The notes under the pieces are model-generated. The model searched no databases. It saw only the letters and a program-made list of their open reading frames with translations, and was not told the origin of the DNA. The position numbers and the translations under genes were made by a program. DNA of 64,000 nt from the NCBI GenBank assembly GCA_959019945.1, contig CAUEQD010000005.1, positions 1 through 64,000 on the forward strand, in the 5' to 3' direction. This document shows positions 51,551-60,232 of this stretch, piece after piece. Numbering within the stretch: position 1 is the first letter of the stretch; each line of letters starts with the position of its first letter. The stretch comes from an uncultured Collinsella sp. GTDB lineage: Bacteria; Actinomycetota; Coriobacteriia; Coriobacteriales; Coriobacteriaceae.

Positions 51551-52450
51551 TCACTCTGAATCAAATGACATGTCGCCCGAACCAACCTCAAAACGATACG
51601 TGGCAGACTTATCGCCATTATCGAATTCAAGATTCAATATGGTCTCGCCATCGTAGCCAAGCGGAAGGAAATCGCTCTCGAAGTCGCCGCTGCCCACGGT
51701 GAGGCTCGCCTTAAAGCCCGTAGAGCTCGGAACCGTCATCTCCACGTCGCCCGAGCCCACGCTCACGTCCATCGACTTCGCGGGCGCCTGGTAGAGCTCG
51801 AACGTCATGTCACCCGAACCGACCTCGGCATTCAGGGTGTCGGTCACGGTGCCCGTAAACTCAACGTCTCCCGAATTCAACGTTATATCCAGATCATGGC
51901 ACGCAATGTCCGCGACCGCCAGGTCGCCCGACCCTACATTCGCCGTAATGCCCACCAGGCTATCCGCAACATCTCGCGGCAGCTCAATGGTAATTGTGCG
52001 GTCAATCGCGCGCTTATCATCGTAGTCGAACTGACTGATCTTGAGCGTAGAGCCCTTGACCTTAGCAAGGTTCCGGGTAGCCGCATCAGAAGCAGACGTT
52101 CCCTTCGCAACGCGACCGCTTTCGATAACACGCACCGGGCCGCCAGAGACACATTTAACCTCGACCGTCCCCGACGTCACGTCCAAGTCGAGCGATTGGA
52201 ACGCGTCGGCATCAAACGTTTCGCTCGAAAGCTGCTGAGGCCGAGCGGAATAGTTACCGCTATCCAAGAGATCATCGTCGTCAAACATATCGTCAAAATC
52301 AGACAAATTGCCAGATAGAATACCGGTCGTACGCACCATATCGGAATGAGCCAATAGCCGCGAAATGCCAAAGACAAGCCCGATGATGAGCACAAACGCT
52401 CCGATGCCGACGCCCAGGCGCAGCTTGGATTCATGCGAAAGCTTCATCAT
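51551..52450 (-). CDS. DUF4097-type membrane-anchored beta-repeat protein
   Basis: A 299-residue protein with one N-terminal membrane helix (about 11-33, GVGIGAFVLIIGLVFGISRLL), an acidic Asp-rich stretch (DFDDMFDDDDLLDSG) and a repeated outer part in which GSGD or SGD recurs roughly every 20-25 residues (VTSGTVEV, VGSGDLAV, LNSGDVEF, VGSGDMTF, VGSGDVEM, VGSGDFES, VGSGDMSF). This is the beta-helix of DUF4097/GIN-like proteins, usually partnered with stress-sensing systems. It overlaps the XRE gene by four bases, so they are coupled. The role is likely envelope sensing, which is inferred. Confidence 0.82.
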   Translation of the reverse strand: MMKLSHESKLRLGVGIGAFVLIIGLVFGISRLLAHSDMVRTTGILSGNLSDFDDMFDDDDLLDSGNYSARPQQLSSETFDADAFQSLDLDVTSGTVEVKCVSGGPVRVIESGRVAKGTSASDAATRNLAKVKGSTLKISQFDYDDKRAIDRTITIELPRDVADSLVGITANVGSGDLAVADIACHDLDITLNSGDVEFTGTVTDTLNAEVGSGDMTFELYQAPAKSMDVSVGSGDVEMTVPSSTGFKASLTVGSGDFESDFLPLGYDGETILNLEFDNGDKSATYRFEVGSGDMSFDSE

Positions 52451-53169
52451 TCATCACCCTCTTTGGCAATCGGCTCAGCGGTGGCCGCGGCAGCCATGTC
52501 AGCGTCAACCGAAGCGGAAACGTCCTTCCCCTTAGTCCTAGCGACCGCCGGTGCCGGACCAACCTGAATATCCCCGCGTGCCCAATCACCATCGAGCGCA
52601 CGCGCCACCCAGTGATAGATGGGAATCGTAAAGAAGATCAGCGCGGCAAAGGGGCCGGCACCAAACAGGAACATCAGCAAAAAGAACAGCAGCCAACACA
52701 CGGCCCAATACGGGAACGACTGGAACGGGCCCTTCACCGGAGTCGAGCCAACTGCGCCGCCACTCGTCGCCTGAGCCGTCGCCGCATTGGCAGCCTGCGC
52801 ACTCCAGCTTGCCGCTTGCGCCGCCTTGGCCGCAGCATCACTCGCCTGCGTTGCCGCCTCGGTAGCGCGCGCCGCCGCCTCATGGGTGCGAGCACGCTCT
52901 GCCGCCTCGGCCTCGCGCTGGCGGGCGCGGTCCTCGTTCTCAAACTCGATATCGTCCTCGATCTCGTCGCTCGGATTGAGCAGCTCGTCCAGGCTCACGC
53001 CATAAAGTTTGGCGAGCGAGATCAGGTTCTCGGTATCGGGCGAGCTCTCCGCGCGCTCCCATTTACTGACCGCCTGGCGCGACAGCCCCAGCTTTCGCGC
53101 CAGCCCTTCTTGGCTAAAACCCTTGCTGCGACGAAGGTCGGCGAGCCGCTGCGCAGTTTCTACATTCAT
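52447..53169 (-). CDS. XRE-family regulator with membrane helices
   Basis: A 240-residue protein. Residues ~5-62 are a helix-turn-helix of the XRE type (LRRSKGFSQEGLARKLGLSRQAVSKWERAESSPDTENLISLAKLYGVSLDELL). After an acidic linker comes a long Ala-rich, probably coiled stretch (about 80-150) and then hydrophobic helices (FPYWAVCWLLFFLLMFLFGAGPFAALIFFTIPIYHWV), so a DNA-binding domain is tethered to the membrane. The start is ATG at 53169 with GGAGG in AGGAGGAACC; the longer frame to 53418 is dismissed. It is the first gene of the pair with the DUF4097 protein, which it may regulate. Confidence 0.88.
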   Translation of the reverse strand: MNVETAQRLADLRRSKGFSQEGLARKLGLSRQAVSKWERAESSPDTENLISLAKLYGVSLDELLNPSDEIEDDIEFENEDRARQREAEAAERARTHEAAARATEAATQASDAAAKAAQAASWSAQAANAATAQATSGGAVGSTPVKGPFQSFPYWAVCWLLFFLLMFLFGAGPFAALIFFTIPIYHWVARALDGDWARGDIQVGPAPAVARTKGKDVSASVDADMAAAATAEPIAKEGDE

Positions 53170-53436
53170 GGTTCCTCCTATGTGATGCCAGCCGTGCCGC
53201 CGGACCGTTTTTGTTCTTAAGGCGCCTTGCACAGTTAAAAATCTATCCGCCACCGCCAAAAGCATGCCACCTATTCTAGTGAGATTTTTGACAACCGGCG
53301 GTTGCGGGCACATATGAGCTGCGGAAATGTGTCCAAACAAAGCAATGACCCACGGCTCGGTTGTCCCCGTTGCGGCGTTAACGGTAGTATGGTCGTACTG
53401 TTTATTCCGCACCGCCAACGGAGGGAGTTCCGCGCC

Positions 53437-54309
53437 GTGAACCGCGATTTCGCCTCATCGCTCATCCAGCTCAACAACACGTTCTATCGCGAACACTCCG
53501 CCTCCTTTTCCGATACGCGGCAGGCCCCGTGGCCCGGCTGGGTGCACACCATGGACATCGCGCTCGGGCAGCTCGACGTCGCCACGATCGAGCATCCCGT
53601 CCGCGTCTTCGATCTTGCCTGCGGCAATATGCGATTCGAGAACTTTGCTGCCGGCGGCGCACTTGCCGCCAAGGGCGTCGACGGCGCAAACCCCTCAGCA
53701 GATGCCAGCTGCCCGTTTGAGTTCTATGGCGTCGACTCGTGCCAGGATTTGGCTATCGATGCGCGCGGTCACGCCCTGCGCATTCCCAACCTGCACTTCC
53801 AGGAACTCGACGTGCTCGATGCCCTCATGAAGCTCAACCCCGCCGAGACGCCCGATGTGCTTTTCGACGCACCGCTCGCCGACATCTCGGTCTGCTTTGG
53901 TTTTATGCACCACGTGCCGTCGTGCGAGTACCGCGTACGCGTGCTCGACGCCCTGGTGCGCCAGACGCGCCCGGGCGGCATCATCGCCATCAGCTTTTGG
54001 GAGTTTATGAATGACGAGCGCATGGCGCGCAAGGCCGTTCGCGCCGAGGCCCGCGCCGAGCTCACCCCGCCGTTTGAGGGTTACGATTCCGCGCAGTTTG
54101 AAGCCGGCGACCACCTCATCGGCTGGCAAAACGACCGCCACGCCTACCGCTATTGCCACCACTTTGACGATCAGCAGATCACCGACCTGGTGCGCGGCGT
54201 CCGTACGTTCTACAAGAGCGGCGAGGTCCCCGTGCGTGAGCTTGAGCGCTTCCATGCCGACGGTCGTAGCGGCGAGCTCAACCGCTATGTGATTCTCAAG
54301 CGCCTGTAG
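53437..54309 (+). CDS. Class I SAM-dependent methyltransferase
   Basis: A 290-residue protein with motif I VRVFDLACGNMRFE (about 47-60), FYGVDSC, HFQELDVLD and the post-motif ADISVCFGFMHHVPSC, TRPGGIIAISFWEF. The substrate is not evident; the fold resembles small-molecule or tRNA-wobble methylases. The GTG at 53437 has GGAG about ten bases upstream; a longer frame begins at 53302 but its extra 45 residues are not protein-like. It is followed by trmB in the same direction (118 bases apart), and a shared role in tRNA or nucleotide methylation is possible but not shown. Confidence 0.75.
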   Translation: MNRDFASSLIQLNNTFYREHSASFSDTRQAPWPGWVHTMDIALGQLDVATIEHPVRVFDLACGNMRFENFAAGGALAAKGVDGANPSADASCPFEFYGVDSCQDLAIDARGHALRIPNLHFQELDVLDALMKLNPAETPDVLFDAPLADISVCFGFMHHVPSCEYRVRVLDALVRQTRPGGIIAISFWEFMNDERMARKAVRAEARAELTPPFEGYDSAQFEAGDHLIGWQNDRHAYRYCHHFDDQQITDLVRGVRTFYKSGEVPVRELERFHADGRSGELNRYVILKRL

Positions 54310-54427
54310 GCATCGACGACTCGCCGCCGAGCCGCACCGCATCTTTCGGGCAAACTATGCCCGCCCTTTTTCAATCCATTGACGGAACGTGCAGCTATGC
54401 GTTCCATACTTATGACCAAGGAGCCTC

Positions 54428-55267
54428 ATGGGAGCCGTCCACGTTCGCACGCCTAAGAACTTTGTGCTCGAGGAGCGCCTGGAGCGCTACGCCGATGCGA
54501 TTGAGACGAACCCCGAGGCCTATGCCGGAGATTGGCGCAAGGCCTGTGCGCCAGCTGGCAGCAAGCCCTTCGAACACCTTCACCTTGATCTTGGCTGTGG
54601 CAAGGGAACGTACCTTGTAGAGCGCGCGGCCCACGAGCCAAACACCCTCTTTATCGGCATGGACCAGGAGCCCATCTGCATCGCCTATGCCGCACAGAAA
54701 ATCTGCGAGCAGGAGCTATCCAACGCGCTCGTCCTGCCCCGAGGCGCCGCATCGCTGCCGCAGTTATTTGCCGCCGGCGAGCTCGACGCCATCACCATCA
54801 ACTTTCCCACGCCGCAGCCCAAGGCAAAGTACGCCAAAAAACGACTCGTCCATGTCGACCATTTGATGCTCTACCGCCCGCTCCTTGCAGCCGGCGCTAC
54901 CGTCACGCTGCGAACCGACAGCAAGCCACTGCGCGACTACGCCCTGGGGCAGTTTGCCGCGGCAGGCTACGACACACTTTGGGTAAGCGACGACGTTCGC
55001 CGCGACCATCCCGAGCATCCCGAGACCGAATACGAGCGCCGCACGCGCGAGATGGGTGCCGCCGTCTATGGCATTTGCGCCACTCCCGACACGCTGCCCA
55101 GCGATGAACAGCTCCAAGCGGGCCGCGTGCAGGAGCAAAGTCTTGCCTGCTACCTGCCCGATAACCTCGATGAGCTCACCTATGTGCCTTTAGGCATGGA
55201 AGAGGCCGTCGAGAACTTTAGAAACCGTGCCCGCAAAGGCAAGAAGCGCCTGCCGCAAGAGTCCTAG
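54428..55267 (+). CDS. trmB: tRNA (guanine-N7-)-methyltransferase
   Basis: A 279-residue protein making m7G46 in tRNA. It has RTPKNFVLEERLERY at the start, LHLDLGCGKGTYLVERA (SAM site, about 52-68), FIGMDQEPICIAYAA, ITINFPTPQPKAKYAKKRLVH (the TrmB NFPDPWPKxRHxKRRL-type block) and LRTDSKPLRDYAL. The block has TPQPKAKYAK in place of the usual DPWPKKRHxK, a visible divergence in the substrate-binding loop. AGGAG lies in front of the ATG (CAAGGAGCCTC). It is the standard family length, slightly extended at the C terminus. Confidence 0.9.
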   Translation: MGAVHVRTPKNFVLEERLERYADAIETNPEAYAGDWRKACAPAGSKPFEHLHLDLGCGKGTYLVERAAHEPNTLFIGMDQEPICIAYAAQKICEQELSNALVLPRGAASLPQLFAAGELDAITINFPTPQPKAKYAKKRLVHVDHLMLYRPLLAAGATVTLRTDSKPLRDYALGQFAAAGYDTLWVSDDVRRDHPEHPETEYERRTREMGAAVYGICATPDTLPSDEQLQAGRVQEQSLACYLPDNLDELTYVPLGMEEAVENFRNRARKGKKRLPQES

Positions 55268-55332
55268 GGGCTTCTTATGGTCGTGGCGTCGGCAAACAAG
55301 CGCGAATAGGCGCCAACGAACGACCCTCAAGC

Positions 55333-55455
55333 CTAAGTGAGTAGACTTTTTTGCAATAGCCAAGCACAACCCGCATAACGAAAACTAAAACCGCAGGTAA
55401 ATCCCTTACGCAAAAGTCATGTGCTCGCGATATTGCAAAAAGTCTACTCACTTAG
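55333..55455. repeat. 123-bp element with 25-bp terminal inverted repeats
   Basis: The left end (55333-55358) and right end (55431-55455) are inverted copies of CTAAGTGAGTAGACTTTTTG + CAATA (25 or 26 bases, differing by one T), and a shorter AGCAC/GTGCT pair lies just inside. The interior 72 bases have no coding capacity. The structure fits a MITE-like element. No target-site duplication is obvious. It lies between trmB and the DUF3516 helicase gene; the helicase open frame begins within the element but the real start is downstream. The rest of the 309-base gap (55268-55332, 55456-55576) shows no feature. Confidence 0.85.
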
Positions 55456-55576
55456 CCGGCAACTGCACCAAACGGCAGGGCAGAACGCCCATTTCCTGCA
55501 TTTTCTCGCGCGCTGGCACCCCGCGTCGCCGCTACGCCATAATGGATGGCGGACAATCGCGAGAGAAAGCAAACAC

Positions 55577-58258
55577 ATGGCACAGACCACGACAGATACC
55601 GCCGCCAGCACCGTCTCCGGCGCCGGCGCCGCCAGCTCATTCTCGGGCGGCACGGGAACCGAAGCCGAGTTCGGCTCGCTCGGCGCGCTCTCCCCCACCT
55701 GGTGGGAGCCCGAGGACGGCAGCGAACCCGAACCATGGCTCACACCTGATCAGGCATTCGAGCGCTTCTTTGAATGGACGAGCGACCGCGGCATTGAGCT
55801 GTGGGAGCACCAAGAAGAGGCCCTCATGGACCTGGCTGCCGGCGATCACGTCATTTTGGGCACACCGACCGGATCGGGCAAGTCGCTTGTCGCGCTGGGC
55901 ATGCTCTTTATGGGCATGGCGCAGGGCAAGCGCTGCTACTACACGGCTCCCATCAAGGCCTTGGTCAGCGAAAAGTTCTTCGATTTGGTACAGGTGCTCG
56001 GCCGCGATAACGTCGGTATGATCACCGGCGACACGCATATCAACACCAAGGCGCCCGTCATCTGCTGCACGGCAGAGATCCTTGCCAACGACGCACTGCG
56101 CGAGGGCGGAGATGCCGACGTGGGCTGCGTGGCCATGGACGAGTTCCACTACTTTGCCGACCCCGACCGCGGTTGGGCCTGGCAGGTGCCGCTGCTCACC
56201 CTGCCCCACACGCAATTCATGCTCATGAGCGCCACGCTCGGCGATGTCACCGCGATCGCCGCCTCACTCGAGGAACACACCGGCGCCACCTGCGACTTGG
56301 TCATCGATGCCCCACGCCCCGTACCGCTGAGCTACGACTACGTGACGACCTCGCTCGAGGGCACGGTCGAGCTCGCGATGCGTCGCGGCGAGGCCCCACT
56401 CTACATCGTGCACTTTAGCCAGGATGCCGCCCTTGCGACGGCGCAATCCCTCGCCAACTTTGGCATTGCCAGCAAGGAGCAGCGCGAGGCTATTAAGGAA
56501 GCCGCCAAAGGCACGAGCTTCTCCACGGCTTTTGGCAAGATTCTCAAGCGCCTGCTCGGCTGCGGCGTCGGCGTGCACCATGCTGGCATGTTGCCGCGCT
56601 ATCGTCTGCTGGTCGAGCGCTTGGCGCAGCAGGGCCTGCTGCCCGTCATCTGCGGCACCGATACGCTCGGCGTCGGCATCAACGTACCCATCCACACCGT
56701 GGTGCTCACCGCGCTCACCAAGTTCGATGGCTACAAGATGCGTCGTCTGCGCGCCCGCGAGTTCCATCAGATTGCCGGTCGCGCCGGCCGCTCAGGCTTT
56801 GACACCGAGGGAATGGTCATCGCCGAGGCCCCGGAGCACGAGATCGAGAACGCCAAGCTCATGGCCAAGGCGGGCGACGATCCCAAGAAGCTCCGCAAGA
56901 TTAAAAAGAAGAAGGCCCCCGAGGGCTTTGTCACCTGGAACAAGCAGACCTTTGAGCGCCTGATCGAGACGCAGCCCGAAACGCTCAAGCCGCGCCTGCG
57001 CATCACGCACTCCATGGTGATTAGCGTGGTCGAGCAGGGCGGCGACGCCCGTGCCCGCGTACACGACCTCATCGAGACAAGCCTGCAGACCCCCGAGGAA
57101 AAGGCAAAGCTCGAGGTTCGTGCCGACGAAATCTTCGCCACGCTCATCGATTCCGGCGTCGTCGTTCGCACCGAGGTGCCGCCCGCACCCGACGCCCCGA
57201 CTGACGCCGCACCAGACATCGACTATGCACTGACGGTCGATCTGCCCGAGGACTTTGCGCTCGATCAGCCGCTCTCGCCGTTTTTGCTTGCCGCGCTGGA
57301 GCTGCTCGACCCCGAGAGTGAGACCTATACCATGGACCTCATCTCGATGGTCGAGGCTACGCTCGAGGACCCCAAGCAGGTATTGCGCGCACAGGAGCGC
57401 GCCGCGCGCGACCGCGCGATGGCCGAAATGAAGGCCGACGGCGTCGAATATGAGGAACGCCTGGAGCGCATCCAGGATGTCACCTACGAAAAGCCGCTCG
57501 AGGACTTGCTCGATGCCGCCTTTGACAAGTACTGCCAGGAAGTGCCCTGGGCCAACGACTACCAGCTCTCTCCCAAGAGCGTCCTGCGCGATATGCTGGA
57601 AAGCGCGAGCGATTTTAAGGGTTACATTCAAAAGCTCGGCATCGCCCGCTCCGAGGGCATTTTGCTGCGCTACCTGGCAGAGGCCTACCGTTCGCTCGAC
57701 CGCACCGTACCCATCGAGAAACGCGACGAGCGCCTGCGCGACATTATCTCGTGGCTGGGCTTTGTGGTGCGCTCGGTGGACTCGAGCCTGGTGGACGAGT
57801 GGGAGAACGCCGGCAACCCGGCAGCCCTCGACGCCGCGCCGCCACAGGGCATCGACGAGGTCGTAGCGGACCGCCGCGGCTGCACGCTGTTGGTTCGCAA
57901 CGCGCTCTTCCGCCGCGTGACCCTTGCCGCTCGCGAGCACGTTCGCGACCTGGGCGAGCTCGATGACGACTGGGGCATGAGCGAGATCCGCTGGCAAAAG
58001 GCGCTCGATGCCTACCACGAGCAGCACGAGGAAATCCTCACCGACGGAGATGCCCGCAGTGCCGCGATGTTTTCCATCGATGAGTCCGACGAGAAGACCG
58101 CGCACGTATGGCACGTGCACCAGATCTTTGCCGACGAGGATGGCGACCACGACTTTGGCATCATGGGCGATGTCGATCTGGACGCCACGCAAGACGGCGG
58201 CGAGGTCATCTTCAAAAACTACCGCGTCGGCTTTATCGAGGACCTGCTCGAGGACTAG
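55577..58258 (+). CDS. DUF3516 DEAD/DEAH helicase (Ski2-like)
   Basis: An 893-residue superfamily 2 helicase. After a low-complexity Ser/Thr/Ala/Gly-rich N terminus come Walker A TPTGSGKSLVAL, VAMDEFHYFADPDRG (DEFH box), LMSATLGD, then VGVHHAGMLPRYRLLVE, DTLGVGINVP and FHQIAGRAGRSGFD, a Ski2/Mtr4-type pattern. The C-terminal ~350 residues match DUF3516, conserved in actinobacterial homologues. Such helicases are thought to act on RNA or DNA repair; the exact role is unknown. The start is the ATG at 55577, with GAGAGAAAG upstream, not the longer frame from 55421. A terminator follows. Confidence 0.9.
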   Translation: MAQTTTDTAASTVSGAGAASSFSGGTGTEAEFGSLGALSPTWWEPEDGSEPEPWLTPDQAFERFFEWTSDRGIELWEHQEEALMDLAAGDHVILGTPTGSGKSLVALGMLFMGMAQGKRCYYTAPIKALVSEKFFDLVQVLGRDNVGMITGDTHINTKAPVICCTAEILANDALREGGDADVGCVAMDEFHYFADPDRGWAWQVPLLTLPHTQFMLMSATLGDVTAIAASLEEHTGATCDLVIDAPRPVPLSYDYVTTSLEGTVELAMRRGEAPLYIVHFSQDAALATAQSLANFGIASKEQREAIKEAAKGTSFSTAFGKILKRLLGCGVGVHHAGMLPRYRLLVERLAQQGLLPVICGTDTLGVGINVPIHTVVLTALTKFDGYKMRRLRAREFHQIAGRAGRSGFDTEGMVIAEAPEHEIENAKLMAKAGDDPKKLRKIKKKKAPEGFVTWNKQTFERLIETQPETLKPRLRITHSMVISVVEQGGDARARVHDLIETSLQTPEEKAKLEVRADEIFATLIDSGVVVRTEVPPAPDAPTDAAPDIDYALTVDLPEDFALDQPLSPFLLAALELLDPESETYTMDLISMVEATLEDPKQVLRAQERAARDRAMAEMKADGVEYEERLERIQDVTYEKPLEDLLDAAFDKYCQEVPWANDYQLSPKSVLRDMLESASDFKGYIQKLGIARSEGILLRYLAEAYRSLDRTVPIEKRDERLRDIISWLGFVVRSVDSSLVDEWENAGNPAALDAAPPQGIDEVVADRRGCTLLVRNALFRRVTLAAREHVRDLGELDDDWGMSEIRWQKALDAYHEQHEEILTDGDARSAAMFSIDESDEKTAHVWHVHQIFADEDGDHDFGIMGDVDLDATQDGGEVIFKNYRVGFIEDLLED

Positions 58259-58277
58259 CCGAACATACTGGAACGAA

Positions 58278-58319
58278 ACAAGCGGGGCCGTTGGCAATAT
58301 CGCCAGCGGCCCCGCTTTT
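58278..58319 (+). terminator. Terminator of the DUF3516 helicase gene
   Basis: AAGCGGGGCCG and CGGCCCCGCTTTT, with inner TTGGC/GCCAG pairing, about 20 bases past the stop. It works best on the plus strand. Confidence 0.85.
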
Positions 58320-58336
58320 GCGCTATCCGCTATGCC

Positions 58337-60094
58337 CTACTCGGCATCCTCGACCTCATACGAATCCGCCTCGGCTGGCTCATCGTTTGTCTCTGTCGCA
58401 GCCCCGCGCGCCTCGTCAAACGCCGCCTTCATGGTCTTGTTACCCCACGTGAGCTTGCGAATGGTAAGATCGTCGGCCTTTTTGTTGGCTAGGCGCAGAT
58501 TGTTCTCGGAGGACAGCAACGCCTCCTTGGTTTTCTGCAGATGGCTAATCGTCTTGTCGATCTCATCGATTGCCGTTTGGAACTTGCGGCTCGCGATCTC
58601 GTAGTTGCGGCCGAAATCGTTCTTGAACTTCTCCATCTTGGCTTCGAAGTTCGTGACGTCGATGTTCTGCTGCTTGTACTCTGCCAGCTCCTGCTTATAG
58701 CGCAGCGAACCCATGGCGGCGTTGCGAAGAAGTGTAATCATGGGAATGAAAAACTGTGGGCGAATCACGTACATCTTCTCGTAGCGATAGCTCACGTCCA
58801 CGATTCCCGCGTTATAGAGCTCGCTCTCGGGCTCGAGCAGGGTGCAGAGCACCGCATACTCGCAGCCTTTCTGGCGACGATCATGATCGAGCTTCTTAAA
58901 GAAATCCTCGTTTTTATGCTTGGTCGCGGTCTCGTCGTTCTCGTTTTTCATCTCGAACATAATCGAAATGACCTCGTTGCCGCTCGCATCGCACTCGCGG
59001 AAGATAAAGTCGCCCTTGGTACCCTCGGACGCATCGTTGTCTTTCTCGAAGTACGCGTTGGGAAACGCCGTCATGCGTAGGCGGTTAAACTCGGTCTCGC
59101 AGTGCTGCTCGAGCGACTCGCCCACCATCTTGGTGGACAGGCGCACCTTCATGTCCTTAAGGCGCTCAATCTCTTCATCCTTGTAGCGAATCAGGTCATC
59201 GCTCGCGCGCTTGGCCTGCGCAAGCTCGAGCTCGTGTGCCGCCTTGGCCTGCTCCTCGCGAGAATCGCGCACTGCCAGCTCGCTCGTCAGCTTGGCACGC
59301 GCCTCATCGCGCTCTCGCTCCGCCGCGGCGACCGCCTCTGACAGGTTCATTTTTGCCATCAGTTCCTGCTCGCGCAGTTGGGCACGCAGGCCCTCGGCCT
59401 CTTGCTCAGATTGTGCCTTTGCGGCGGAAAACTTCTCCTGTACCGTCGCGCGGTAGTCAGCAAGCACGCGCTCGGCCTCGCTGCGAGCGGCATCGAGCTC
59501 ACGCTGCGACTCGGCCGCGGCGGCGGCAAGCGCCATCTCCTGGGCCTTGTCCGCCGCGGAGAGCTTTGCCTGCAATTCGGCAATCTGCGCATCGCGTGCA
59601 GCCAAATCGTTTTGAGCAGCATTGCGCGCCGCCGACTCGACGAGCTTGGCTTCGTCATCTTTACGCTCCAGCTGCGCACGCAAATTGTCGATTTTTCGCT
59701 GAAGCTCGGCATTCTCCTTTTGAGCGTCGGCACGGGCCTCAACCGCCGCGCGCTGGCTTGCGCTCTCGCGCTCTGCGGCAGCGCCCTCGAGCTTGGCGCG
59801 CAGCTCGGAAAGCTCGGCATCGCGCTTGGCAACCTCTTGTGCCAGCTTCTGCTCCGCGGCGTTCTTCTGCTCGACAAGCTGAGCGTTGCGCTGAGACTCT
59901 GCCTTTTGCAAGGCAGCCGTCGAACGCGAGCGCTCAAGCTCCAGTGCCTGCTCGCCCTCGCGCTGGACTGCCTTCACACGCTCATCCAGGTCGCGCGAAA
60001 ACTCGGCATTGCGCACTTGCTTGACGATGTCTGCATAGCCAGACGCATCGACCTTAAAAACTTCGCCACAATGCGGGCACTTGATCTCGTTCAT
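58337..60094 (-). CDS. DUF2130 coiled-coil protein, nuclease-like C terminus
   Basis: A 585-residue protein. It begins with a zinc-ribbon-like MNEIKCPHCGEVF. Residues ~30-330 form a very long Ala/Glu/Arg/Lys coiled coil. The C-terminal ~200 residues are DUF2130: SEGTKGDFIFREC, ISIMFEMKNENDET, DHDRRQKGCEYAVLCTLLEPESELYNAGIVDVSY. The D...E-x-K spacing (D in GDFIF and E/K in FEMK) resembles a PD-(D/E)XK nuclease core, consistent with a DNA-associated role. Function is not established. It is transcribed alone. Similar proteins are sometimes placed in defence islands, but nothing here confirms that. Confidence 0.82.
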   Translation of the reverse strand: MNEIKCPHCGEVFKVDASGYADIVKQVRNAEFSRDLDERVKAVQREGEQALELERSRSTAALQKAESQRNAQLVEQKNAAEQKLAQEVAKRDAELSELRAKLEGAAAERESASQRAAVEARADAQKENAELQRKIDNLRAQLERKDDEAKLVESAARNAAQNDLAARDAQIAELQAKLSAADKAQEMALAAAAAESQRELDAARSEAERVLADYRATVQEKFSAAKAQSEQEAEGLRAQLREQELMAKMNLSEAVAAAERERDEARAKLTSELAVRDSREEQAKAAHELELAQAKRASDDLIRYKDEEIERLKDMKVRLSTKMVGESLEQHCETEFNRLRMTAFPNAYFEKDNDASEGTKGDFIFRECDASGNEVISIMFEMKNENDETATKHKNEDFFKKLDHDRRQKGCEYAVLCTLLEPESELYNAGIVDVSYRYEKMYVIRPQFFIPMITLLRNAAMGSLRYKQELAEYKQQNIDVTNFEAKMEKFKNDFGRNYEIASRKFQTAIDEIDKTISHLQKTKEALLSSENNLRLANKKADDLTIRKLTWGNKTMKAAFDEARGAATETNDEPAEADSYEVEDAE

Positions 60095-60152
60095 AGCAGC
60101 TCCTCGATGGACGCAAATTTCAACCGCCTACACTCTACCGCGCCGCACGGAC

Positions 60153-60186
60153 AAAAAGGCGCCGCCGCCAGAATGGCAACGGCGCC
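60153..60186 (-). terminator. Terminator after ChbG gene
   Basis: On the minus strand GGCGCCGTTGCCA, loop, TGGCGGCGGCGCC and TTTTT, with two wobble pairs in the stem. Confidence 0.85.
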
Positions 60187-60190
60187 AGAA

Positions 60191-60223
60191 CCACCACAAA
60201 GGTGCCTGTCCCCTTTGTGGTGG
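60191..60223. repeat. Dispersed hairpin element, copy 3
   Basis: Eleven-base arms CCACCACAAAG/CTTTGTGGTGG enclose GTGCCTGTCCC (minus strand GGGACAGGCAC). It lies just after the ChbG stop and before the terminator. Confidence 0.75.
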
Positions 60224-60232
60224 CATGGGTCA

